From assembly GCA_010015655.1 (NCBI GenBank), contig ML976728.1, forward strand, positions 329,419-393,418: DNA of 64,000 bases, in the 5' to 3' direction. Source of the stretch: Bimuria novae-zelandiae CBS 107.79. Taxonomy: Eukaryota > Ascomycota > Dothideomycetes > Pleosporales > Didymosphaeriaceae. Both the position numbers and the translations under genes were made by a program. This document shows, in pieces, positions 23,251 through 34,683 of the stretch (its first letter is position 1; every line of letters starts with the position of its first letter). The notes beneath the pieces are model-generated. The model worked only from the letters and a program-made list of their open reading frames with translations, had not been told where the DNA came from and did no database searches.

Positions 23251-26200
23251 AGGACGAGAAGGGATAGCGAGCTAATAAGCTTAAAATAGATATTAACTAG
23301 TTTACTAAAAAGTAAGAAGTAATTTCTACTAAATTTAAGTATACTTTAGCTACGTCTACTAAGAATAATAAAGCCTTTAAACTTAATTTAAATACTAGCT
23401 ACGCATTTACTAGCACGGCGTAGGATCTATAGCCTTTTATTACTTAAGTAGGTAAGATCATAACTACTATAAAGTAAATTCTATAAGTTGCCTAGTTTAA
23501 GAAGGTAAATCTTAATTTTATCTACCTAAATTTCTTACTAATATTTTTAAAATTCTCGTAAGAAGGCCTCTTATAACTAGCTTAACTTACTTTATTCTAT
23601 AGCTAAAGTAATCCTTAAGTATAGCTTTAAACTAAATTTACTCTTTAATGTAATATATTTACCTAAGATAGCTAGTAGTAAATCCTGTCTATTTAGCTTA
23701 CCCTCTAAACCCTATATTAACCTATGCTCCTAGAAGAGCTCCTTAAGGGTAGTAACCTTAAGCCCTTAATTAAAAATACTTAAGTTTTAGTACTATTTAG
23801 CCTGCTTTTTATAGCTTATTTAAGATATATTTTACTAAATTATAATAGCCTATTAAATAGTATGCCTCTACTCTCTCTTATTTAAAGAATATAACTAATT
23901 ACTCCCCTATTCTTTACTTCCTTACACTATGTCTAAATATTATCCGAGATCCTTGCTTTATATAAGGATAAGCTCCGCCCTAGTTGTTCTAAGCTCCTGC
24001 CTTTCTATTTCTAGCTTATAGCCTAGGGCTTCTTACACATATCTAATACGAGGCGTCTTTTAAATAAAATACTCTAATAGCCTACCTTATTTATCTTTAT
24101 AAGGAGTAGTGTACTCCTCCTAGCAGTCTAAAACTTTATTATTTTAAAACCCTAAAGCTAGTTACTATATCTACTACTTATTATTTTACTATTTAATACA
24201 GTACTACGTAACTTTATTAGAGCGGGAGTGCTTTTCCTGTATAATATCTTTTACTCTATACTCCTCCTCCCTATTCTAGAAAATAGCCTTTAGCTAGGAA
24301 TTATCTACCTGTTGGCTAGGCAATAGATCCCTAGGATGTAGCCTTAGCCTGTCTACGTAAAATACTAAGTATATTCTTAAAGACACGTCTAGCTTTGCTA
24401 TATAAGTTCTCATTACCCTTTTAACTATAAACTTTTTATTTTTCTAATCTAGTTTCTTACTTAGTTATATGTTAGATAGGTAGTCTTTATACTTTAACTA
24501 TACTTTACTTTTAACCCTTAGAATTAGGGCATTTTTATAGCTATAGTTTACTTAGACCTTTTATTTTTATCACGCATTAGCTAACTTTGCCTATATAAAG
24601 TTAAATACTACACGGAATTTCTCTATTATATTTTAAGTAGTAGCTATTAGGTCTATTCTCCCCCTTTGCTCTAAGGCTACCTCTTTATTATAAAAAAGTC
24701 TTATAGGGTCCACGTCGTATCCGTACTAAAGGAAGAATAGGCTTACTCTTATAAATATTATTACGCGTCCTTTAATTGCGATTTATATAATTTAGAGCTA
24801 TTAGGCCTAGTCTAATTAGTCTTACTTATAGTATACCCTTAAGATCTGCTCTAGCACTAAGTTTATACGTTTTATTTAAATATTAGTTTATAGGTATTTA
24901 GCTATAAAGAGTTTTTAATTTATACCTATTCTAAAGTATAGCTCTATTTAGAAGTTACTAATAAACTACGCTTCTTAATCTAAGATTATAAAGTTAAGAA
25001 GGAAATATTATGCTATCTAAAACCTTTAAAAAAGCGTTAACTACTATTAGGACTAATAGATGTAATATAGTTACTATTAAAAGGTCTTTACTAAACTAGT
25101 CTACTACTACTATAATATATTAGTAACCCTTGCTCTCTAAAAGGCTTATAAAAAAGTTTATAAAGAGGTCCTTCCATTCTCTTTTTAGTATAGGTAAAGA
25201 TTTAAGTAGCCCCTACTTTAGCTCTTGCGAAGGCTTTATCCTATAGTAGACGTTATAATTCTAGATATACCTCTAGATGTAGTCTAACATCCTAGGGAAG
25301 AAGAAGTCTTAGGCGAGGATTTTATATATATTTTCCCTCCTAGAATAGCTTAAGGTTAGCAGGATATATACTATAGCTATTAAATAAGTGCGCAGCGGTT
25401 CTAAATTAGGTACCTAGTAGCGCCCTCTATAGTAAAGGAATCTAACGCTATCTATTTAGTACTCTAAAATTGCTACCTTAATCTTTAGTATTAATAGGAA
25501 TTACCTTTATTCTTTTTAGAATATAGTTTTTATAGCGCTAAATTCTTTATTAGAAGTATTAGCTTTTACTTTTACTTATAACATCTTTAATTAGCGGGTG
25601 CCCCTATCTAGCCTAGCTAGGGCTAGGCTACTAAGTTATTTAGTGTAAATACATTTATCTCCCTACTCTAAAATAAAGAGGGCTTTATCTAAGTTATTTA
25701 ACCTAAATAGTATCTCTAGTACCTTAGCTCTAGTTTATGCGTAGCGTTTTATAACTATAGTCCCTACGCGTATAGGTAAGTCTAAAAAAAGATTCTTAAT
25801 AGGCTCTTAAAGTTAGAATGCCCTATAGTTATTATTAATTAAGATCTATACTAATAACTACACCTCTTAAAACTTTAGCCTTTTATTATTTACTTTTATT
25901 AAATAAATTCTACGTCTTATGCGACAGCGCATCTCCTCTTAAATTTACTAATTTTAGGTAATAAATAAACGTTATATTTATATTACTTAGAATCTATAAC
26001 TAGTAAATATACTACTCCTTAAGTTTTCTTTTTTCCGCGAAGTAGGTAAAGTTCTTATAGTCTATATATACTCTTAGGTGCTTTATAGTCCGACACATAT
26101 AATCCTACTCCTTTACACACTTTACTACTGCTAATATCTCCTTATTATAAATCGCCTAATTGCATTCCGCAGGGCTGTTTTTAGCAGAGAAATATACTAT

Positions 26201-27249
26201 AGGCCTTAGTATACTCTCTTAATTATACTAAAAAAAGTAACTTTTTATAGACTATCCTAACGCATCCACTTCTAAGATAGAGTCCCTATTAGGGTTAAAG
26301 CAAGCTAGGACTAGCTCTATTATAAAGACTTTTTTTAAGAAGTTAAACGTACGCTACTACTTTTACCCCTACTAGAGCTTTACGCTCTTTTTAATAAGTT
26401 TAGTAAAGAGGCTCGTAATCTTAAAGAAATTTTTAATAAATTAGTAGTTAAAGTTTGCAAATCTAATAAAATTTTATATCTCTTTAACTAAGGTAGGCGC
26501 TACTTACTTTTAAATAGCTTTAACTTTTTAAGATCTATACTTACGACTCTGCCTATAATAATAATAAATTTTAAATATTTAGTCTTTTTAACGCAGAATT
26601 CTAACTTCTTAATATTAACCTCGAGTCTTATAGTTACTAGCTTCTAGATTATTATGCAGACCCTCTCTATATAATCTCTTCGTAACCCTAAGGAAAAGAT
26701 TAGGACGTTATCTATATACATAAAGTAGAATTTGTCTAGGTGCTCCTTTAGTCCCTAGTTTATATATTACTAAAATATGCTAGGTGCGTTCGCTAACCTA
26801 AATAGGACTACTAGCAATTTAAAAAATTAAATTAGATTTAAAAGGCAGTCTTTCACTCTTCCCCTTTTATAATATAGAGTTTATAGAATATCTAGATTAC
26901 CTCTAGCTTAGAAAACTATTTTATCTTAATTAGCAACTAAAGTATCTTACTAATTATTAAGAATAAGTACTAGTTCTTTTTTAAAAGCGCGTTTAGTACT
27001 TAATAGTCCATATAGAAGCTTAGTCTACTACTAGGGTTTTTAGTAAATAACACTGGCGTAGCTACGCTAGATTTACCAACTTAAATAAAACTATAATTTA
27101 AATACTCTATTACCACTTTCCTAAGCACTACGAGTTCCTCTCTTAACATATTATAAAGGGGGCTATAAAGAATATGCAAAGTAGTACTATCTTTCTTTAT
27201 TAGTAGAATAGAATACTTAATTCCTGTACCCTAATAAGGGGGTAAGTAG

Positions 27250-27286
<37 letters not shown>

Positions 27287-29400
27287 CCTTTTAAAGGCTT
27301 TTAAACTCCTCTAGAAGTGTCTCCCTTAGGTCTATTTTAAGTTTTAGGGTTAATAATTTTTAGATAACTGTTAGTAACGCTGTAAAGACCCTTAACCTAT
27401 TTTATAACTTTTAGTTTTTTTAGTTTAACGCTAATAAGGCGCTTATAGTTACTTTTTATAAATTTTAAGGCGCTAATTTCCCTTCCTTATTTAAATAGAC
27501 TTCTTAGCCGGGGCTACACTAACATAATTCTAAGTTAGCTATAGTTTACTTAAGATTATATTATACTTTTCTTCTCCTTTAGAGATCTATAACTAACAAT
27601 ATTCTATATAGTCCTTTATCTCGATCTCTACCTCTATAGTCTAACTTATATATAAGACCTAGCTATTTACTCTAAGGACTTTAATCTTCCTTTGTAGGTT
27701 ATTACGATCTAGGCCTGCCTTTTAAATAAATTTCTTAGAAATAAACATATATGTTAAGCATCTATAATTAATTATTATAAATATAAACGTAGTATTATTT
27801 ACTAGTATATATATAGTAATTAGTATTAAAACTAGCTACCTTCTTTAAAAGTTATTATAACTTATTTTAAGGTTTTTATTTAGCTTTTTATTTTCTCGTC
27901 CGCGCCTTTCGGCGAGAGAACTTAGTTTTTTAAACTTTTTACTAATAGTATCTTTTATAAAGTTATCCTCTTTCTTAGCCTTTAGCTAGCTAGCCCGAGT
28001 TTTGCTTAGTCTCGAAGCTAGTAGAAGGGAGCAATGACTTGTATAGTATTTCTTTTTATTATAATAAAAACAGGTGCCTTTTTCGCCTCGCTTTTAGAGT
28101 ATGCTTTTAAATACCTATATAGCCTATTTGCACTTGCTCTTTTCTTTAGGCTTTTGCTACGGGGCCCTTCCCGTTCTAACCTAGGAAGTGGGCTCCTAAT
28201 TTATAGTATTATTTATAGATACTTTCCCTTAGGGTCGCGGTTATTATAAGTAGTTCTAAAATAGGTTTTCCTTTATAGAGGCTACTTAGTCCTGTAGCCT
28301 CTATAAGGTCTAATTCTAGCTTACCTCTATACTAATTATCTAATCCTAGAGGTCCTTTTATATAGCTTATTAGTGAATAACTTTTAATATTTATTTTATT
28401 ATCTATTTCTCCAGCCTCTGTAGCTAATTCGTTAAATAGTATATTAAAGTTGCTTAACTTTATTACTCCCTATTAAAGCTTATAAAGTTTATTCTAGGCG
28501 ATTTTTTCCTCTATTAGGTTCTAAAATAAGTTTTCTAGAAACGCCTAAAATTCTTCTATAGTATAACTAGAATTTCTTTTAATATATACTAGACTAATAG
28601 AGGCCGCGTATCCTTTTAGGCAACTTATAAAATATCTTAAAAGGTTTTTAAGGATCTTCCTATTTTTTTTTTGATCTTAAAGTTTATTTACGCTTATTAA
28701 ATGCGCTATTAGTTCTAATCTCCTTTAAATAAAAGTAAATCTACTACTTTCAGCTACTAAGGAGCTACGTGTTTACTACTTTAAATAGTTAGTACTTAAC
28801 TTGAACTTGCTTAGGCTATAAGTAATAATTAGTTTACTATTTAAGTAATTTATATAATTATCTCTACGCTTAGAAATAAGGGTAAAGTAAGGATACTTAC
28901 TATAGGCATTAGCACTTTTACTATTACTTTATCTTGCTCCCTTCTTTTAGGCAAAGAATAGTTTTCTATAGTACTTTTATCTTACTTATTACTTATAACT
29001 ATGCTAGAGTCCTTTTATTTTATAAGGTGCTAAATATAGCGTATTTACTCCTATTAAGTAGGCAGGTTATACCCTTTCTACAATAGTTCTATGTAAAGTC
29101 TCTCCTCTAGAGAAGCTCCTCTTAGGCTATCTATAATAAGGCTGCGCGTTTATGTAACCCATACTTCTAATTATAGGCATGTACCCTCTATAAAGGACTT
29201 AGTCTACCCTTCTATATTCTATTTTATCTAATTAAGCGCCTGTTAGGACTTTTATCTTATTAATTACTTACTAAGGAAGATCTTAGTTTTCTTTTTAGGT
29301 TATAGCTCTTACTTAGAACTACTGCTCTATTTAGTAATTAGTAAGAGAGAAGAGATAATTATTCCGCAATAATTACTTTAAAAATAATTAATTAATTAAA
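23250..29400 (-). pseudogene. G2 gag-pol remnant
   Basis: Reading right to left: a zinc-knuckle remnant at about 28090-28040 (TCFYYNKKKYYTSHC, a CCHC motif with Cys and His codons altered), RT around 27060-26600 (YMDY...LNA, from the conserved VDYR.LN box) and integrase around 25290-24900 (REWKDLFINF, where the catalytic Asp of the IDF-type box is now Asn, then YIIVVVD.FSK). Stops are throughout. A 27-base T run sits in the plus strand at 27255-27281. Confidence 0.75.
27255..27281 (+). repeat. Homopolymer run of 27 T inside G2
   Basis: Uninterrupted poly-T on the plus strand (poly-A in the G2 sense) inside the pol remnant. It is prone to sequencing and replication slippage. Confidence 0.95.
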
Positions 29401-29405
29401 TTTAA

Positions 29406-29646
29406 TGTGAGGGACTTTTAGGCCTAGGGGACCTAAGATACTAAAAGAATATAAATAAATTTAATAATAAGTTTAAGTACCTTTTCCCTACGATATATAT
29501 ATAGCTTCTAAATAAAGAGGATTAACTTTAAAGGGGCTAGGTCCGTTTCTTAACACTCTAGAGGTACCTTAGTAGCTGGTAAAGTTGCCTAAGGCATAGG
29601 CCACGAGGTTTCTCAGCCGAGTACTTCAGAGGCCTAGCCTCTAACA
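29406..29646 (-). repeat. G2 5' LTR
   Basis: Plus-strand text starts TGTGAGGGACTTTTAGGC and ends GCCTAGCCTCTAACA. It is the same length as the partner LTR at 22121-22361 and followed by the ATAAC duplication. Confidence 0.95.
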
Positions 29647-29764
29647 ATAACTTACTTTAAAAAGTAAGGACACGCACATTTATAAAAACTAGAACCTACA
29701 CGCTAATAGTATAATAATATAATAAATTAAGGTATTAAGATAATAGCTTTAAAAGGGAGGATAG

Positions 29765-30283
29765 TATTATAATTATAAACCCTATAAAAATAATAAAACT
29801 AAATAATTACGCTAAAAGAGTTATTATTAGCGAAATAACTATGCTCGGGAAATACATAATAGCGCATAATAGCTTAGGTTAGTAAATATATAATAAAGTT
29901 TTACGTAAGTAAGAAGTCCTGTATAAGAGTTAAGACTATAGTAAGTCTTAGGAACTACCTCTAGGAGAAGGATCTTAGCGGGACTATAATAGTAATTTAA
30001 ATAATAGTAAGGACTAAAATAACTAGTATATAGTATAATAATTTCTCTATACTTCTCCTACTCTTTATAGTTAACTTAATATACTATGAGTATATCTCTT
30101 ATAATAGATTAGTAAACCTCCTAGTTAGTTATTTTATAGTTAGTTATAAAAATAAATTATCCTTAAAACCTACCTCGTAGCTATCTTTAAGCTTTTAACT
30201 ATTAAATATCTGCAAGTCACTTCACCTTTAACCTATCCTCTCCTAACCCGGACCAGGCTTAGATACGTAGAGCCCTTGTAACA
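29765..30283 (+). repeat. G1 3' LTR
   Basis: About 519 bp, aligned with the 5' LTR through blocks such as AGGAGAAGGATCTTAGC and the end CCCTTGTAACA. The start TGTTACGATCACG has become TATTATAATTATA. It is preceded by the G1 polypurine tract. Confidence 0.88.
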
Positions 30284-32580
30284 AAAATGCTTAGTATATA
30301 AATTATAATATAAATAGTGTAATATATGTAGAACTAAGGAGGAAAGGCTTTATAAGACTAAGTATTATAAGTAAAGTAATATAAGGAAAAAGAATTTATT
30401 ATAATAAAAAAAGACTTCTTATAGTTAGCATAAGTGTTTACGTTTCTTACTTTTATATTACTATCCTATAATACGTTATTAAGATATTACTTTTATAAAT
30501 AGAAGACGTGCACTTACCTACTTTACTAGTAGTATATACGCCTATCTTACTAGTAGCGTACTTTTAATAATAAGCTTTATTTAAGCAAGTAAATTTTACG
30601 TGTAAAATTATTATAGGCATTTTAAAAACCAAAAAGGCGTTTTATATAAGCTCCTTAGAGCCTTACTTACGCGTAGGCTTATTCTTATTATAACTTACTT
30701 AAAAGGTATGTTTTAAACATAAAACTTAGTTTAGCTTTATATAAGCTCGCTAAGATTCACGAGCTTACATAAGACACTTAGGTATATATTAAGCTTCTTA
30801 GCTCGATTTTCCTGAGGACAGGCATTACTCCCTAGCTCACTTTTATTTAACAGGTTCTAATTTGGTATCCTAATAGAATCTTTACTATCTTAATACTTAG
30901 AAGGAAATAAGATTATATAGTAGGTCTAGATACATAGCTACATCGTGTAGCACCAGTCTTTTAGCTCCTTGTTTGTGTTGTAGATTTATAATAAGTAATC
31001 TGTACCTTTAATCTATATTTGTATATTGACTGCCTATACAAAATCTTCTTATGCTAGCAGTTAGTAATTATATATTTAATTAAGATTATTCGTGATGAGG
31101 CAGGTTAAGCTAAAATTAAAAATAAATAAACGTTATAGTAAATAATTAATTTAACTTATTTTAAAAACGCGGTAAATACTATTTATATAGTAAATATTTA
31201 TTTACTATTTTGGAAATTATTTCGGAATTTTTAGAGTTAGAGTATTAGAATTCTTTACAGTTAGGGTTCTAGTTCTAGGCCTACTTTAACCTCTTAAAAG
31301 CCCTTATAACTTTAGATTATACTTTTACTTTAGTATAATAAGTTCCTTAATCTTTTTATTTAGCTACTACTATTCTAGGGCTTTTAATAGATTTATATAG
31401 AAGTAGTCTTTAATACAGTGCCTTGTACTATATATAGTATTTTTACCCTTTTACTTTAATAGGTTTTAGGCGCCTACTTACTTTAATAAGAATTAAAAAG
31501 TCTAGTAGGGGATCTTGCTTAACTATTTACTAGCCTGTATGTTAATATTAAGGTGTACCCCGTTTTCAAAATATTAACGTTTTAGGACTATAGGCGTCTC
31601 TACTTTATATACTTTAGGCAGGTTTGCCGCTTTTACTAAGCTCTAATAAGTTACTTATTATAACGGCGAATCTCTACTTTATTCATAATATTAGGTAGTT
31701 TAGTATTATATATTTTTAGAAACGTTTTATTATTTCGTTTTTAATTATGCCTTAGTGTAAGCTTCCCGTTATCCTAAAAGATTATTAACTACGTAGGAGT
31801 GACTTTGTTTATAGTAGTTAAGCAGTCCTTTATTATAGTATTAAACTATATTATTTCTAGGACTTTGTATGTCTCTGCTTTAGTAGCTACTTAATTATAT
31901 TTTATCAACTATAGATTCTATATATTTATAGTTCATAATAGCTTTAAAAATAAATAATATTAGTCTCGTGCGCGTTCGTATTTAAATAGTATATTAATAC
32001 TAAGTATTACTTTAAAATTAATCATTTATAATTTAAGAAGTTAATTAGGTAGGTAGCACGTCTTTTAGAGATACTAACTAATTATTAATTATATAAAGAC
32101 AATAATTTGCTAGAGGCTTAACTACTCTTTCTTAAATATATATTAATTATTATTACGTTATATAGATATTACGTTATGTTGGTAGTTAATGTAATAAGAC
32201 TCTTAATTATTAAAATATTATAGTTGTTAAGGATAGATAATAATTATCCATATGTTATTGTATTAGGTCTAATAAAAAGTAATAAGATTAATAATAGATA
32301 TGTGCGGAGACATTTACTAGCCTTTAGTTTAACATTCCTGTCTATGCGTTATGTGTAATAGCCCCTAATCTCTTCTACCCTAGGTTCTCTACTACGTATA
32401 ATCTGACAGGTGGATAAACTACTCGCTAAGCGAGGCGCTAGTAAGGTTGGTGAGAAGTAGCCACGTAACTTTATTAAGTAAATAGATAGCCTTACTACAT
32501 AATTTAATTAACTATATAATTAGTAGAGAGCTCTATATAATGATCTAGAGGCTATTAGGGCCTAGTTTACGTGTAGCGGT
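30284..32580. other. Unassigned AT-rich repeat-like block
   Basis: Strongly AT-rich, RIP-like DNA. A plus-strand frame around 30700-31110 stays readable across TAA/TAG stops (including RIFTILILRRK and VICTFNLYLYIDCLYK), suggesting decayed coding DNA, but I recognise no family and find no terminal repeats. It probably belongs to one or more degraded transposons. Confidence 0.4.
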
Positions 32581-32841
32581 TATTAGGCGCAAAGCGAAAG
32601 TCAAGGTAACACTTATTATATTCGGTTGTACAGACTACGCCCTGGCTGACAGATAACGATGAGCGATCTTTCAACGATGCGGTCGGGGTTTCCCGCTGCG
32701 GAATAGTGCGCACCGTAAAGGGGGCAATTTCAAAGTTAACAAATTCATCGTGACGACAGACCTTCGCATCTCTGCTTAGACCCTGTGGGATGCTTCAACG
32801 AACCTGGGGTCTCCACACCATCCTCGGAGCGGTGGGTGAGA
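32581..32841. other. Normal-composition stretch between AT block and Tc1-like copy B
   Basis: GC returns to gene-island level from about 32580. There is no frame with recognisable motifs. It marks the edge of the RIP-affected block. Confidence 0.5.
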
Positions 32842-32843
32842 TA

Positions 32844-34568
32844 CAAAGGGTAATCTCAATAAAGCCGGCCGTCATGTGACTTGCCAAGACGCTAGCGCGT
32901 CACTAGCGGAACAGAGTCTCCGAGCCTCCAAGAGCTCTGTAGAGCGTCAACACCTACACTTCAACCTCACGTTTCTCACTCAATATGGCTTCAAATCCTG
33001 CCCAAAAAAAAAAAAAAAAAAAACTCTCGATTGCTGTCAGAAGCCCAGCTAGCTGCTATCGTCGTTCTCAGAACATAATACAACCTCACTTTCCCAGAAA
33101 TCGCCACTGATTTGGGTATAACTGACCACGCATGTGGTAAGGCATTTTAGCGCGTCAAAGATGCTGCAAAGGTCGACTCACTGCAGGAATTGCTAGCTGC
33201 AACACCTACAGTCAAGCAGTCTCCTCCTGGCAGACCTGTAAAGGTACGCGATGGCTCTACGCTAAGCGCAAGACCACGGCATGACATTATCGTATATGGC
33301 ACCTACCAGGTGCATGACGCTGTCAGAGACCTCTGCGCAAAAGCTAGCATCACACTTAGTAAGAATATAGTCTATAACATTGCTAGGGAGCACCACGACA
33401 AGCAGCACCTATACATAATAACTTATAAAGTACGACCTAAAAAACTAGCGCTTAGTAGTAATAATAAGGACTAATAACTATAGTACTATGCCTAGCTTAA
33501 GGCTAAAAATAACTTACACTTTCTACGTATTATATTCGTTTGCTATAATAAGATCTCTAAGTTTATTAGCGGGAGTAATATACGTGGCGGAAAGCAAAGG
33601 ATTTCAAGATTAGTTAGATAAGATAGTAACGTCTACGCACTACCTACAACGCTACCTAAATTTAGTTTTATAATCTACGCTACTACTTTAACTAATACTA
33701 CTTACTCTTATTAACGCCCTTGCGTTGTTTAGGCTTAGGACAATAATATAAGCTATAAAGACCTTATATAACGCAACTCCTATATAAATAATATAGTAAA
33801 GGAGGCTTTTAAGGTTAAACGCTCTTACGCGACTATCGCTAGCACCTATAAGAAGTAGTAACTATAGGAAATTAACTATAATATTACCTATAATAATAGT
33901 TAACGCCAAGCTACTAATAAAGCTACTAGTAAAAAAGGTAGAGCTCTCCGCGCAGGTATTAAGAAACCTTTTACTATAGAAAGTTTTTTAAAATAGAGGA
34001 GTTTGTATGCAAAGGAGGGAAGGGCATAAATAGTATCTAGTACGCAGAGAATATACTTAAGAAACACCTATTTCTTTATTACTACACTATACGCGATAAT
34101 AACTAAGGCGTAGCTATTTATTTAATTTAAAATAACGTTTACCTATACTTATTAGGCCTCTGGTACTACTAACCAGAAATTAAAGCTTTAGGAATTAAAT
34201 TTGGCCCTCAGCCTCCCAATTCACCAGACTTACACCCAATTGAGCGCTGTTTTGGGCGTCTAGAAGGTTTTTTGGCAAGTTACGAATGCCTATCAAGTTC
34301 CAAGGAGGCCAAAAAGGAGGTCTGGCAAGGTGATAAGACACTCAGGCAGTATATGGCCGAAAAGCTTCATCCCACCTACTTTATGCGCGTTGCAGAGCTC
34401 TGCGAGGACGCAGGTGGCCAGAACAACTTTACAGCATAATTAGAACATCTTATTTGGGTGTATTTGCTCGTACTTTAGATGGAATCAAGATGCGCGACTT
34501 TTGAAGTTGCTACCCCTGCAGGAATCCCTGCTGCACGTGACGGCCGACTTTATTGAGATTACCCTTTG
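32844..34568 (+). mobile_element. Tc1/mariner-like DNA transposon, copy B (1725 bp)
   Basis: It has the same inverted ends as copy A (CAAAGGGTAATCTCAATAAA at the left, the reverse complement at the right) and flanking TA at 32842-32843 and 34569-34570. It is on the plus strand, inverted relative to copy A. As in copy A, the outer thirds have normal composition and the core is RIP-altered. Confidence 0.93.
32985..34439 (+). pseudogene. Tc1/mariner-like DDE transposase, copy B, inactivated
   Basis: It matches copy A from ATG 32985 (MASNPA). An A-run expanded to about 20 bases (33004-33023, against 7 in copy A) lies in codons 6-12 and alters the frame there. The HTH region has extra stops. A clean block runs 33190-33474. 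The C-terminal SPDLHPIERCFGRLEGFL region and the end GGQNNFTA are intact, but 21 bp are deleted after KEAKK, between two AAAGG repeats. Confidence 0.88.
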
Positions 34569-34683
34569 TATGATTCAAGATAGTCTTGTAATAATGTTCA
34601 TGAATTGCTAGCAAATCTGCAAAAAAACGCCCCCGCGACCCCACGTTCTTGAAGTTGCCATTCCTTGAGTTCGCTCAAAAACA

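Larger units (their letters stand above)
22121..29646 (-). mobile_element. Ty3/gypsy LTR retrotransposon G2 (7526 bp), inserted in G1
   Basis: Direct LTRs of 241 bp lie at 22121-22361 and 29406-29646. The target-site duplication is perfect: ATAAC at 22116-22120 and 29647-29651. A minus-strand polypurine tract (AGAGGGGGAGGGAGC, from 22378 down) abuts the left LTR, so G2 runs right to left. Gag, protease, RT and integrase remnants read on the minus strand in the expected order. It interrupts the G1 antisense ORF. Confidence 0.95.
13054..30283 (+). mobile_element. Ty3/gypsy LTR retrotransposon G1, chromodomain-bearing, with three nested insertions
   Basis: G1 has direct LTRs at 13054-13553 and 29765-30283 and a polypurine tract AAAAGGGAGGATAG immediately before the right LTR, so it runs left to right. 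Removing the nested pogo element (16448-18267), solo LTR (20412-20862) and G2 (22121-29651) leaves about 7.43 kb, a normal gypsy size. The order gag, protease, RT, RNase H, integrase, chromodomain is the chromovirus type of Ty3/gypsy. All frames are RIP-broken. The flanking 5-mers are ATATA and AAAAT, so a clear target-site duplication is absent. Confidence 0.9.

Noticed and set aside
28034..28249. 71-codon plus-strand frame in G2
   Set aside because: Antisense to the G2 gag zinc-knuckle region; no start context and no relation to the accessory-frame slot.
13049..30288. Five-base target duplication for G1
   Set aside because: The flanks are ATATA and AAAAT. They do not match even allowing for C-to-T changes, so none is claimed.
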